A stretch of 64,000 nucleotides of DNA. Source: an uncultured Lachnospiraceae bacterium (GTDB lineage: Bacteria; Bacillota; Clostridia; Lachnospirales; Lachnospiraceae). The position numbers and the translations under genes are program-made. The notes beneath the pieces were generated by a model. The model saw nothing but the letters and a program-made list of their open reading frames with translations, made no database searches and was not told where the DNA came from. Below are positions 35,939-44,789 of this stretch, piece by piece (the stretch's first letter is position 1; the number at the start of each line of letters is the position of its first letter). The DNA lies in NCBI GenBank assembly GCA_934899185.1, contig CAKXYI010000001.1, forward strand, positions 614,050 to 678,049, read 5' to 3'.

Positions 35939-36301
35939 ATGAAGCATAAGAAAATATTTCTACGAATGGAAAATGTATGCGAGGCAATCATATATATATG
36001 GATAATTTTCTATATGGAACAAGAGATTTTTTCCTTTCCGTATCCAAACTGGCTGACTCCGCTTGTCCTAATTGCTCTGATTGTCCACTTGTTTTGTCAA
36101 TGGAAAATAAAGGCAATGACTTGTTCGTCGAAAGTATTTTGGGCTCATTTAATTATCCTTTATACATCCATGCTTATTGTTGCCGTGATTGGCACTTACT
36201 GTAAATCTATAAATACAGCATTAGGAACAATCTTTCTTGTTACATTTATGTTGGTTGACTGTTGGTTGCTTTCTTATCGCAACCGTAAAATCGTTTTATA
36301 A
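35939..36301 (+). CDS. Small four-TM membrane protein of the LytTR module
   Basis: 120 residues with four predicted TM helices (~13-25, 38-52, 66-86, 93-112) and a short basic C-terminus. AGGAGG is placed before the ATG. Not recognised. It follows the LytTR-type promoter and the tiny ORF on the same strand. Proteins of this size and position are often bacteriocin immunity or peptide-processing partners, but nothing in the sequence proves that. Confidence 0.68.
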   Translation: MKHKKIFLRMENVCEAIIYIWIIFYMEQEIFSFPYPNWLTPLVLIALIVHLFCQWKIKAMTCSSKVFWAHLIILYTSMLIVAVIGTYCKSINTALGTIFLVTFMLVDCWLLSYRNRKIVL

Positions 36302-36317
36302 CATTAAATAGCAAAAC

Positions 36318-36345
36318 CCTCCCGAGCCTTACGGTTTCCGGGAGG
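36318..36345. terminator. Bidirectional terminator
   Basis: CCTCCCG (36318-36324) pairs with CGGGAGG (36339-36345), with AT-rich tracts on both sides, between the small membrane protein gene and the convergent methyltransferase gene. Confidence 0.7.
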
Positions 36346-36361
36346 ATTTCTATTTCATAGT

Positions 36362-36988
36362 CTACGCTTCATCTGTTATCATTTTCTCTGCTGTCATGCA
36401 AAGCCAGCCCTTCTGATTTTTGTGGATCTGAATATCCTGAAAGCCCGCAGTCCCTAATATTTCCTGCAGCTGCACATCCTTATAGATTGCCATGCCCTCG
36501 ATCTTTTCCGTCCACTTATCATCCTTATCGGTGTCGCCACTGCTCTCATTACAGATAAAAAACTTGCCGCCGGGTTTTAATACGCGGTAAATCTCTGCGA
36601 AACTCCGTGACAGATCCTGCCAAAAATAGATCGTTTCAAATGCCGTCACCAAATCAAATTGCTGCGCCTTAAAAGGCAGTTTCATAACGTTGGCTTGCAA
36701 GACCTCGCATTTACCGGCTTGTATGGCTGACTGATTTTTCTTTTGGGATGTCTGTACACTGACCTCTGAGTAATCAATGCCTCTGACCATGCCATTCGGG
36801 CATTTTTCGGTCAACTTCTTCAGGTTGGCGCCACCGCCACACCCACAATCCAAAACACTAGCATCTGCCGGGATATGTAAAAACTCAAATCCCCAATCGG
36901 CAAGTGCTCTGTGCCCAATATTCATCGCTGCTACCATCATTTTTCCACCAAGCCCGATCGGCTTTCGTGTGTTTTCCACAAATGACAT
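36362..36988 (-). CDS. Class I SAM-dependent methyltransferase
   Basis: A 208-residue methyltransferase with motif I VLDCGCGGGANLKKL (residues ~45-59), acidic motif II IDYSEVS, motif post-II FDLVTAFETIYFW and RVLKPGGKFFICN. Resembles the UbiE/Methyltransf_11 group acting on small molecules. Monocistronic, with AAGGAGG before the ATG. The substrate is unknown. Confidence 0.85.
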   Translation of the reverse strand: MSFVENTRKPIGLGGKMMVAAMNIGHRALADWGFEFLHIPADASVLDCGCGGGANLKKLTEKCPNGMVRGIDYSEVSVQTSQKKNQSAIQAGKCEVLQANVMKLPFKAQQFDLVTAFETIYFWQDLSRSFAEIYRVLKPGGKFFICNESSGDTDKDDKWTEKIEGMAIYKDVQLQEILGTAGFQDIQIHKNQKGWLCMTAEKMITDEA

Positions 36989-37045
36989 ATGTCTGCCTCC
37001 TTATATTTTCTAGTGGTTAGTTTTTCCTAACCCACGGTGTTATGA

Positions 37046-37067
37046 AAAACTGCCTTGCGGCAGTTTT
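37046..37067 (-). terminator. Terminator of the GH43 gene
   Basis: A perfect 9-bp palindrome AAAACTGCC-TTGC-GGCAGTTTT, followed on the minus strand by one more T, lies between the GH43 stop and the methyltransferase start. Confidence 0.7.
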
Positions 37068-37124
37068 CCACGTCTTTATGCTTATTTATATCGTAGCAAC
37101 GTCTATCCCAAAAGTCAAGACAAC

Positions 37125-38954
37125 TTATGCTAAAGCAATAACCTGACCTTCCGTAATGCCATTTTCATTGAAAGCATCCACGCGGACGAAATAATCCTGT
37201 GTGGTAACAAGTGCCTTGATTTCTTTCTCGGTCACACCAAATACCATATAACTATGATATAACTTGTCTGCCTTATGCCCCCAGAGGATGTTGTAACCTA
37301 CTACATCATCACCAGGACTCTCGATCGCAACTTTCATATATCTGCGGTCATCCTCGCGTTTTGCTGTAAAAGCAGGAGCCTTTGGCGCCTGACCATTACC
37401 TTTACCAAAGACACGAAGTCCACTGACGCAAGCTTTCTGATTGTATGGCACTTCCAAAACCGTCAGTTTCAGGAAACGTACCTGCATACCATCTTCTCTT
37501 ACCACAAGATCGTGCGGCAGATTGGTTGTGGCAGCAGATTTATCCTCAATCACAAAGTAATCTTTGCCATCCACAGATCCTTCCAAAGTCCAGCGTGTGA
37601 TCAGATCGCGCTCCTCGATATAACGCTTTCCGGTCTGATTGCCGCGCAATTCTCCCGGAACCGGAATCTCAATCTTGTCATCTGCAAAGTTGACCTGTAT
37701 CGCGTGTACATCCATGGTCTCACCCAGATCTAACTGTACCCATTCGCCCGGATTTTCACTTGCTGCTCTCCACCATGTACGGACATTTTCATCAGTAATC
37801 TTATCTGCGCCCTTGCCCTCTTCTGCAGACGATGCTGTTGCATTTTTGCCATAACTTAAAAGCATCCACTCTGGGTCTTTCCACGGATCCTGCTTGTTGC
37901 CTGTAACAGGAATCGGCCAATCACCATATCTCTGGTTACAGAAAAGTTCGCCATCTGCATCAAATCCTGCCGGCCAGACACCAACGCGTCGTTCAAAATT
38001 ATGATTCATACTGATGCGCATGGTAGATGTATGCCAAAGATTGTCGTTTTGATCACGCATCGTAGAACCATGACCTGCGCCCGGAATAAATCCGCCCGGT
38101 TTGTAAGAGTACGGATTATTCTGTGCCAGTTTGAATGGTCCCAGCGGTGAATCTGATACATAAACACCATCCGCATACACATTATACTGTGCACCAGTAC
38201 AGGCATATTGGAGATAATATTTACCATCATGCTTGTCCATCCATGCTCCCTCGATATATGGGCGACCACTGACATAACCCTTTAACATGTTTGCCATACC
38301 CTGCATCTGTGGCGGCAGATTGTCCGGATCCATTCCTTGCATCTGCATGAATCCACGATATTTTGCTTCCAAAGCATCGTCTTCCAAAGGCAGGTCGCAA
38401 TGATCTTCTCCACAGACTTCATAACCATTTTCATTCCAATTACCATGCACAAGTTCGATTCGCTCCGTCTTTGGGTGCATGGTCTCCGGATCCATCTCTA
38501 CGCCCCAGATTGGCGTCATATTAGCGCATCCCCAGTAGAAATACACCTTGCCGTCATCATCTACAAAAAGGTTTGGATCCCAGAAATCAAACGTTCCTTT
38601 GATTTCCTCATAAGGTCCTTCCTCAATATTCTTTGTACGATAGAAGTTACATGGCTCTCCTCTTTTGGATGCGGAAAAATAGACATAGTCGCCCAACACT
38701 CTGACATCCGGCGCGTAGTCATAAAATGGCAGATTGTCCGGCAGACGCTTTGCCTCCCAATTTGCCATATCTTCCGATACCCACACCCCCAGTGTCATGG
38801 ATGCGAAGATATAATATTTTCCTTTGAAACAGATCATGGATGGATCTGCTGCTTCTCGGGATACCTCGATCGCTCCTTCTCCCATGCCCGGCATGACCTG
38901 CTGGTTGAACTGATAACGATAGTCCACATTCAGTGGATTACAAAAATACTTCAT
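37125..38954 (-). CDS. Glycoside hydrolase family 43 with discoidin-like and Fn3-like domains
   Basis: 609 residues. The N-terminal five-bladed propeller holds the GH43 acids: Asp37 in ADPSM, Asp126 in FWDPNLF and Glu235 in PYIEGAW, then GAGHGSTM. GH43 enzymes cleave arabinose or xylose units by inversion. Residues ~375-530 look like an F5/8 discoidin/CBM32 domain (KITDENVRTWWRA, WVQLDLG) and ~535-609 like Fn3. No signal peptide. A Met-rich insert (FMQMQGMDPDNLPPQMQGM, ~202-220) is unusual. The ATG at 38954 is favoured by AAGGAGG upstream. Divergent from galM. Confidence 0.88.
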   Translation of the reverse strand: MKYFCNPLNVDYRYQFNQQVMPGMGEGAIEVSREAADPSMICFKGKYYIFASMTLGVWVSEDMANWEAKRLPDNLPFYDYAPDVRVLGDYVYFSASKRGEPCNFYRTKNIEEGPYEEIKGTFDFWDPNLFVDDDGKVYFYWGCANMTPIWGVEMDPETMHPKTERIELVHGNWNENGYEVCGEDHCDLPLEDDALEAKYRGFMQMQGMDPDNLPPQMQGMANMLKGYVSGRPYIEGAWMDKHDGKYYLQYACTGAQYNVYADGVYVSDSPLGPFKLAQNNPYSYKPGGFIPGAGHGSTMRDQNDNLWHTSTMRISMNHNFERRVGVWPAGFDADGELFCNQRYGDWPIPVTGNKQDPWKDPEWMLLSYGKNATASSAEEGKGADKITDENVRTWWRAASENPGEWVQLDLGETMDVHAIQVNFADDKIEIPVPGELRGNQTGKRYIEERDLITRWTLEGSVDGKDYFVIEDKSAATTNLPHDLVVREDGMQVRFLKLTVLEVPYNQKACVSGLRVFGKGNGQAPKAPAFTAKREDDRRYMKVAIESPGDDVVGYNILWGHKADKLYHSYMVFGVTEKEIKALVTTQDYFVRVDAFNENGITEGQVIALA

Positions 38955-39146
38955 AGTCCTTGTTTCCTCCTTTTCCCATCGCATTTTTGCGTTTCTTTCC
39001 TTTATATAATGTTATCATAACGCATCGTTGGTCTTTGACTCATACAATTTTTCGCTATTTTTACCATTTTTTACACATGATATTGTCTCTCACAAAAAAT
39101 TACTACAAAGAAATCAACTACTTTACATGGCTTTATCCCTTGCATT

Positions 39147-39155
39147 TGCTATAAT
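39147..39155 (+). promoter_or_regulatory. galM extended -10 promoter
   Basis: TGCTATAAT at 39147-39155 is an extended -10 element about 30 bases before the galM start. No good -35 is present. Confidence 0.5.
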
Positions 39156-39187
39156 ATAGGAAATATGACTAACAGGAGGTATTTACT

Positions 39188-40234
39188 TTGGAAAAACATG
39201 TATGGGGTCAGACCCCCGATGGGGAAGATGTCGTTGTATATGCCCTGACCGGAACCAAGGGCATGACAGCAAGTTTCATGAATTATGGTGCCAATCTTCT
39301 GACACTCTTTGTGCCGGATAAAAATGGCAAGACAAAAGATATTGTGCTCGGCTATGAGCATTTAGAAGATTACTTTACCAATGATGCATTCTTCGGCTGT
39401 AGTGTCGTTCCTTGTGGCAACCGTATCGGCGATGCCAAATTTACACTCAATAGCAAGACCTACGAACTGGATAAAAACGACGGTGTCAACAATTTACATA
39501 GCGGCTTTCATCCGCTCTGCCGCCGTATCTGGGATGTTGATGCCGTATCCGAAAACAGCATTACCTTTTCTTATAAGAAGAAAGACATGGATATGGGATT
39601 TCCCGGAAATGCCACTTATACCGTTACATATACCCTGACACCGGAGATGGAATTGCGCATTGATTATACCGGTCTATCCGATGCTGATACCATCTTTAAT
39701 CCGACCAATCACTCTTACTTTAATCTTGCAGGTCACGATGCCGGCGATTCTGCCATGGATCAGTTTGTCTGGATCAATGCCAACCGTTTTACCCAAACCG
39801 ACAAGGCATCCATTCCGGATGGAGTCCTCTTAGATGTTGCCGGCACGCCAATGGACTTTACCACTCCTAAACCATTGGCTCCGGAAATGGATGATGCCTA
39901 CGAGCAACTTGCATGGGCAGGCGGATACGATCACAACTTCGTACTCGACAAGCCATTGGGTCAAATGGGGGTCGCTGCTTCCTTCTACGATCCGGCATCC
40001 GGACGCAAGATGGAGGTCTATACAGACCTTCCGGGCATGCAATTGTATGGCGGCAATTATATCAATGAGGGACTGGTCGGCAAGGGCGGCTGTACTTATG
40101 GCAGACGCTATGGCGTAGCATTTGAGACACAGTATTTCCCAAATGCCATCAACATCCCGTCATTCCCACAGCCGATAGAAAAGGCAGGAGAGACTATCAA
40201 GACATCTACCGTTTATAAATTTACGACAGTATAG
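39188..40234 (+). CDS. galM: Aldose 1-epimerase (mutarotase)
   Basis: A 348-residue GalM-fold enzyme that interconverts alpha and beta anomers of aldoses released by glycosidases. Landmarks are GNRIGDAKFTLN, the catalytic His in NPTNHSYFNLAG, YDHNFVLD and the catalytic Glu in FETQYFPN. It starts at TTG: AGGAGG lies 8 bases upstream and no ATG is in position. It is divergent from GH43 and probably serves the same sugar pathway. Confidence 0.92.
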   Translation: MEKHVWGQTPDGEDVVVYALTGTKGMTASFMNYGANLLTLFVPDKNGKTKDIVLGYEHLEDYFTNDAFFGCSVVPCGNRIGDAKFTLNSKTYELDKNDGVNNLHSGFHPLCRRIWDVDAVSENSITFSYKKKDMDMGFPGNATYTVTYTLTPEMELRIDYTGLSDADTIFNPTNHSYFNLAGHDAGDSAMDQFVWINANRFTQTDKASIPDGVLLDVAGTPMDFTTPKPLAPEMDDAYEQLAWAGGYDHNFVLDKPLGQMGVAASFYDPASGRKMEVYTDLPGMQLYGGNYINEGLVGKGGCTYGRRYGVAFETQYFPNAINIPSFPQPIEKAGETIKTSTVYKFTTV

Positions 40235-40243
40235 TTATCTAAA

Positions 40244-40300
40244 GATCCCCGGGACGACTCGATAATCAGACTTTTGACTATCAAGCATCCCGGGGATTTT
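40244..40300 (+). terminator. galM terminator
   Basis: ATCCCCGGGA (40244-40253) pairs with TCCCGGGGAT (40287-40296) and is followed by a T-run. The wide loop holds a second small stem. Confidence 0.75.
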
Positions 40301-40312
40301 TCTTTCACATGC

Positions 40313-40987
40313 TTAATTTTTCATATATTTTCGCATGGCTGCTCCCTGTGCATACTTAGAAAGCGGTGCGCGATAGACCAGTTTTGCGATCAGATATTCC
40401 AATCCCACACCAACCAGCGCGCTTGCATAGGCAAAGAGGATGACCAGCCCGGGAGATGCCGGAACAAAAGACAAGACAAAACTGCTCTCCCCTACAGATT
40501 GATAACCCATAACATAGGATATCGGACAGATGATCGCGAATAGCAATATGACTGATAAAGCATAATACTTATACACCAAAGCCGTGTAGAGATGCACTAT
40601 GACCATGATCAGACACAAGATGACAAAAGCACTTAAAATTACTCTGGCATCTTCCGGATAGACCTTTACCTCCACGATCTTCAAAACAACCAGAATACTC
40701 ATGGATACTAGGGTGGTCACAAGGTCGCCAAGACACGCCAGTGAAGTCTGGATCTGCTTTCCGCGTGGGCTTGCCGCAACCAACCCCGACATACAGGTGC
40801 TATAGAGAGTCTGCGTCACAAAAAGCGGTGCCAGCATCATAAAAAACATGCCCAGCCAATAGGTTCCATGCGAAACTACTTCCATGACAAGACCGATCAC
40901 ATACATGATGAGCATGCTGACCAGTTGTGTTTTTCTCTGAAAACCATATTTTTGAAGTTCATATATATATCTAATCTTCTCTATCAT
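40313..40987 (-). CDS. ABC transporter permease-like membrane protein B
   Basis: About 224 residues with six TM helices and no other recognisable motif. It begins at the ATG 40987, where AAGGAG is 5 bases upstream, and overlaps the upstream permease gene by 17 bases. With its neighbour it forms the membrane part of the ABC exporter encoded in this GntR operon. Confidence 0.72.
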   Translation of the reverse strand: MIEKIRYIYELQKYGFQRKTQLVSMLIMYVIGLVMEVVSHGTYWLGMFFMMLAPLFVTQTLYSTCMSGLVAASPRGKQIQTSLACLGDLVTTLVSMSILVVLKIVEVKVYPEDARVILSAFVILCLIMVIVHLYTALVYKYYALSVILLFAIICPISYVMGYQSVGESSFVLSFVPASPGLVILFAYASALVGVGLEYLIAKLVYRAPLSKYAQGAAMRKYMKN

Positions 40988-41582
40988 AATAACTCCTTTC
41001 CATCTTCCCAACTCCTATTTTTGCTGCCAGGATCGTTGCAACAACCGCCAGCAGCAGGGCTACGCCCCACTGTAAGATGAAATTGCCCTCATAAAAGGCA
41101 AAGACCAGAATGGTCGCCAAGACCGGAGCCAGATAGGAAAACAGCAAGTTACTGACATATCCTGCAAAAAAACGGCTTCCTATGATAGCATAAGTCGCAA
41201 CAGCCCCCATGATCACACCCGATGCCACCGAACGCATACAAATGCCTGCCAGGATACCAAAGTAGAGACACCTGCGAATGCCGTCTACGATCAGCATCTG
41301 TCCATACAATTTCATGCCGTTTGTCGATGCCTTCACTAACTCAATCCCGCGAAATTCTTTGCCGTATATACCACCAAAGTTCCATCCGTCTGTAAACACT
41401 TCCAGCAAGATATATCCGATAAGTAGACCAAAACTGATCACGCTAAATTCCGAATCGGAACCATCAGGTGCAGCTAATATCGGAATCCTGCTGGTCAAGA
41501 CAACAACCAGCGGAAGAAACAAAAGCGCTATGATCTTATATATGAGCGTGGTATTGTTCCAATACATTTTTATCGCTTTCAT
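40971..41582 (-). CDS. ABC transporter permease-like membrane protein A
   Basis: About 203 residues, six TM helices, beginning MKAIKMYWNNTTLIYKIIA. It follows the ATPase gene by 11 bases. AGGGGG is upstream of the ATG; a GTG one codon earlier is less well spaced. ABC-2 type permease role is inferred from operon context. Confidence 0.75.
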   Translation of the reverse strand: MKAIKMYWNNTTLIYKIIALLFLPLVVVLTSRIPILAAPDGSDSEFSVISFGLLIGYILLEVFTDGWNFGGIYGKEFRGIELVKASTNGMKLYGQMLIVDGIRRCLYFGILAGICMRSVASGVIMGAVATYAIIGSRFFAGYVSNLLFSYLAPVLATILVFAFYEGNFILQWGVALLLAVVATILAAKIGVGKMERSYYDRED

Positions 41583-41593
41583 CACAAGCCCCC

Positions 41594-42508
41594 TTACTGC
41601 AGATGTACCTTGCTGGATTTTTTCATGATAGCCACACTGATCTGGGACAAAGTCGGTGTCTGCACGGTAACATCTAATCCTGCCAGTTTATCCATATCCT
41701 CTGCCAGACAAATACCCTCGTAGCCATAGTTGTTCTTTGTCATGCTGTACATAAATTTCTCGGCTGTTGCAAGATCCTCTAATTCGCCCTTCACATAGAC
41801 ATACTTTTCCTTCAGGTCTTCCACAAAGCCTCTTTCGACCACCTGACCCTGCTCTACGATAATGGCATAATCCGTCACATTTTCCATATCTGCAATGTTG
41901 TGTGTTGAGAAAAGGACGGTCTTCTGACCAGCGCCTTCCTCCAGATAACCGCGAATCATATCGCAAAGCACATCACGCATCAAAGGATCCAGCGGAGATG
42001 CCGGTTCGTCCAGAATCAGCATCTGTGTCTCTCTGGCAAAGACACCGGAAAGCATGAGTTTCATGCGGTTTCCATCCGATAAGTCATTGACCTTTTTTCC
42101 TTTGCCCTTGTTATCTTTCGTTGCAATCTGCAACTGTTGGATGTAGTTCTCAAATTTGTTGCAGTCAAAATTCTGATATAGCAGGTCGGTGATCTCCTCT
42201 ACCTGTTTGACAGTCCACTGCGGAAGATAATAATTGTTAGGTCCGACATAGCCGATCATCTCCTTGACCGGGCAATCTGCATTTTCACGGTCCTTATCAT
42301 CCCACTGTCCGAAAAATTCCATGTTGCCCTTATAATCGAGCCGCACGCCTGCCAACGCGTTTAAGAGCGTCGTCTTACCGGCACCGTTCTCTCCGATCAG
42401 GGCTGTCGCAAATCCCTGTGGGATCTTCAAGCACGGCACATCCAATGTGAAACCCTTGAACTTTTTGCTGAAATTATTTATTGAAACTGCTGTCTTTACC
42501 TTTTCCAT
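41594..42508 (-). CDS. ABC transporter ATP-binding protein
   Basis: About 304 residues with Walker A GENGAGKTTLLNALAG, signature-like VNDLSDGNRMKLMLSG, Walker B MLILDEPASPLDP and the H-loop in LFSTHNIAD. It follows the YtrA-type regulator by 10 bases, a common arrangement for antibiotic- or envelope-stress-responsive exporters. The signature is LSDGN rather than LSGGQ, a frequent variant in this group. Confidence 0.9.
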   Translation of the reverse strand: MEKVKTAVSINNFSKKFKGFTLDVPCLKIPQGFATALIGENGAGKTTLLNALAGVRLDYKGNMEFFGQWDDKDRENADCPVKEMIGYVGPNNYYLPQWTVKQVEEITDLLYQNFDCNKFENYIQQLQIATKDNKGKGKKVNDLSDGNRMKLMLSGVFARETQMLILDEPASPLDPLMRDVLCDMIRGYLEEGAGQKTVLFSTHNIADMENVTDYAIIVEQGQVVERGFVEDLKEKYVYVKGELEDLATAEKFMYSMTKNNYGYEGICLAEDMDKLAGLDVTVQTPTLSQISVAIMKKSSKVHLQ

Positions 42509-42518
42509 TGCCTCTCTC

Positions 42519-42890
42519 CTATTCCTGCATATTCCATAGCAAATCAAATGTCTTCATTACTTCGTCTCTGGAAATCCCAGCCAGGCGCGCCGCCTTGATC
42601 GTGTCCGTCAGACTGTCCTCGATCCTGCGCATGTGCTGTTCCTGCAGCATCTGTGAATCCTGTGCGTTGACACAGAAGCCTTTTCCCTGAATGGCGGTCA
42701 CCAGCCCCTCCTCCTCGAGAAGTTCATATGCCTTCATCGTCGTAATGACACTGATCTTTAGTTCCTTTGCCAGACCGCGGATCGAGGGCAGGTACTCCCC
42801 CTGCTGCATCTTTCCCAAAAGAATGTCACTGCGGAAAGCATCTGCGATCTGCTGATAAATCGGTATTCCTGAATTTTGTATCAATTTCAT
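42519..42890 (-). CDS. GntR-family regulator, YtrA subfamily
   Basis: About 123 residues: GntR winged helix (SGIPIYQQIADAFRSDIL to MKAYELLEEEGLVTAIQGKGFCV) plus a short ~45-residue helical tail, the hallmark of YtrA-type repressors. First gene of the ABC operon, so autoregulation is expected. Start at ATG 42890, with the AGGTAGG region upstream. Confidence 0.88.
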   Translation of the reverse strand: MKLIQNSGIPIYQQIADAFRSDILLGKMQQGEYLPSIRGLAKELKISVITTMKAYELLEEEGLVTAIQGKGFCVNAQDSQMLQEQHMRRIEDSLTDTIKAARLAGISRDEVMKTFDLLWNMQE

Positions 42891-42919
42891 AGACATCACC
42901 TACCTGTTTTTTAACTGTT

Positions 42920-42968
42920 ATATAACTGTTTATGTGTTATATATACAGTATATGCAGTTATATGTCAA
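42920..42968 (-). promoter_or_regulatory. GntR/ABC operon promoter with inverted repeat
   Basis: TTGACA (42963-42968), a 17-base spacer and TATATA (42940-42945) on the minus strand are near consensus. TATAACTG inside the spacer and CAGTTATA downstream of the -10 are inverted arms suited to a YtrA-type repressor. Confidence 0.75.
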
Positions 42969-43001
42969 GGGTTTATGGAAAATTTCTTTTTTTAACGCCA
43001 A

Positions 43002-43043
43002 AACAGACTGTGCGAGATCTTTTCAATCTACACACAGTCTGTT
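43002..43043 (-). terminator. Terminator of the MFS gene
   Basis: A perfect 11-bp stem AACAGACTGTG/CACAGTCTGTT (43002-43012, 43033-43043) followed by TTTT on the minus strand. Confidence 0.75.
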
Positions 43044-43059
43044 CTCTAATGGAAGTTTC

Positions 43060-44388
43060 CTACTTACGTTTTATGTAATATTTCTTGGCAAATGCCAGCG
43101 GTATCAGGGTCAACAGCACCAGCACAGCCCCCACGATGAGCAAGGTATGTGTCGGCAAATACTCCGTAAATCCATAGGAATCTACGAACTTTCCGCTGCG
43201 CATAATGATTGGATTGGAGATCATCGGTGCAACGATCATAGGGATTAGGACAAAGAATACGATACGGATGCCCTCAAACTGTCCTCTGGCATCTTCCGGA
43301 TAAAGTTGCTTGCCCCAGACCGTGATCGCCTGCAAAAAAAGCATATAGCCCAGCCCCAGGATGAAAATTCCCAGAAGCAGAACCGGATTCCATAGGGTCT
43401 GCGTATTTACATTTTCCGGTCGCACAAAGAGCCCCAGCATGCCAACGCCAATGCAGTTTAAAAAGACTGCTGCCTGACACAAGCCCGGGATCTTTCCCTG
43501 ATTGATGATCTTGGTTGACGGGATCACTGCCAACATGGCAAGCACAAGTCCAATGCCTTCCATATAACCCATCATATCCGCTGTAAATCCCAGGTAATAG
43601 ATCATATAATTTCCCAAATGGGTAAAATACATGTTAAAAGCAACAAAATAGACCGCCAGTGACCAGTTGACCCAGACCAGTTCTTTTAACTTTACATACT
43701 CTTTTACATTAAAGATGGAAAAGAACTGCTGTCCAAAACTGCCACGTTTGCTCTCTTTGAGTCCCGGTGCATCTTTCATGGCAAAGAGACAATAAATGCC
43801 AAACAGGATCACAAGGATCCCCATGACAAGAAAGAGTCGCATATAATTGTCATCTGCGCCGACAAGCATACCGCCGAGCACTGTTCCCGCGATCGTACCT
43901 ATGACCGGCTGCGTTGCAAGCGCTCCGCCTAATTGCCCTCTGTTATCATCATCCATATGGTCGTTGATCCAGGTATTGAAACCGACATCATTTCCCATGG
44001 ACCCAAAGAAACTCATGACTGCATCTGCGATCACGACAGCCGTTCCTGCCACAACAAGGACGCTTCCTGTGCTATTTCCACTGCCGTCCGTCATGTACTG
44101 GGTCAGTCCAAATACAATGGTAAAAATCCCCCACAAAATATAGCCCAGCGCAATAAAGATCTTTCGCTTTCCCTTACGATCCGACACACAGCCGAACAAA
44201 AACGTCGATATGGTCGTTGCGATCGCCGATATGGCGACCATCCACGAAATGATCGTCGGGTCCTTCGCGATCTTTGCATAGACAAAGGTGTTGAACCATT
44301 GATTTTCCATGTTCCAACAGATCTGTCCCGCGATCCCCAGCCCCCAGACTAAAAACCAAAATTTTGCCCCCTGTTTCTTTTCTTTCAT
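43060..44388 (-). CDS. MFS transporter
   Basis: About 442 residues, 12 TM helices, with the MFS loop GCVSDRKGKRKIF after the second helix. It resembles sugar/glycoside MFS carriers near GPH proteins. The ATG at 44388 is chosen because a GGGGAAG ribosome site precedes it and the extra N-terminal residues of longer frames are Arg-rich and unlike the family. It follows the Dabb gene by 22 bases. The substrate is unknown. Confidence 0.85.
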   Translation of the reverse strand: MKEKKQGAKFWFLVWGLGIAGQICWNMENQWFNTFVYAKIAKDPTIISWMVAISAIATTISTFLFGCVSDRKGKRKIFIALGYILWGIFTIVFGLTQYMTDGSGNSTGSVLVVAGTAVVIADAVMSFFGSMGNDVGFNTWINDHMDDDNRGQLGGALATQPVIGTIAGTVLGGMLVGADDNYMRLFLVMGILVILFGIYCLFAMKDAPGLKESKRGSFGQQFFSIFNVKEYVKLKELVWVNWSLAVYFVAFNMYFTHLGNYMIYYLGFTADMMGYMEGIGLVLAMLAVIPSTKIINQGKIPGLCQAAVFLNCIGVGMLGLFVRPENVNTQTLWNPVLLLGIFILGLGYMLFLQAITVWGKQLYPEDARGQFEGIRIVFFVLIPMIVAPMISNPIIMRSGKFVDSYGFTEYLPTHTLLIVGAVLVLLTLIPLAFAKKYYIKRK

Positions 44389-44410
44389 GCCTTCCCCTTT
44401 CCGGTGTCTC

Positions 44411-44713
44411 CTACACCTCAAAGTCCATGCAAGAACGCGACGCCGTGTATGGACGCACCTTGCCATCTGCAACTGCTACATGCGCCGGATGCACACTGTA
44501 CCCCTGCAGTGCCTCCGCGCTTTCAAATGTGGTGTCCAACATGACATCCACATTGGAACTTGGCAGACTCTCTGTCTGCACGTGGATCTCAAGCAAGCCC
44601 GGGATCTGCCCCGCCAGACCTTCCAAGCCTTCCTTGATACCTGCCTTGATCTCCTCCTTTTCCTGATCGGAATATTCTTCCTTCAAAGTCCATAAAATCA
44701 CATGTTTTACCAT
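44411..44713 (-). CDS. Dabb (stress-responsive A/B barrel) domain protein
   Basis: 100 residues with the alpha/beta-barrel pattern MVKHVILWTLKEE, ALQGYSVHPAHVAVADGKVRP and a ~60-residue middle helix-strand. Dabb proteins are dimeric ferredoxin-like barrels, some with lyase or stress roles. In an operon with the MFS gene. Confidence 0.85.
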   Translation of the reverse strand: MVKHVILWTLKEEYSDQEKEEIKAGIKEGLEGLAGQIPGLLEIHVQTESLPSSNVDVMLDTTFESAEALQGYSVHPAHVAVADGKVRPYTASRSCMDFEV

Positions 44714-44789
44714 TTTGACCTCCCTATGATGCGCCCTTTACCGGCACAACCTATTTTTTATATTGTACACCATTTTTCTATCATTGAAC

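Noticed and set aside
33769..36301. An agr quorum-sensing locus
   Set aside because: Kinase and regulator fit, but no AgrB peptidase or recognisable AgrD precursor is encoded.
38337..39020. Plus-strand frame opposite GH43
   Set aside because: Antisense to a gene with clear catalytic motifs; no ribosome site.
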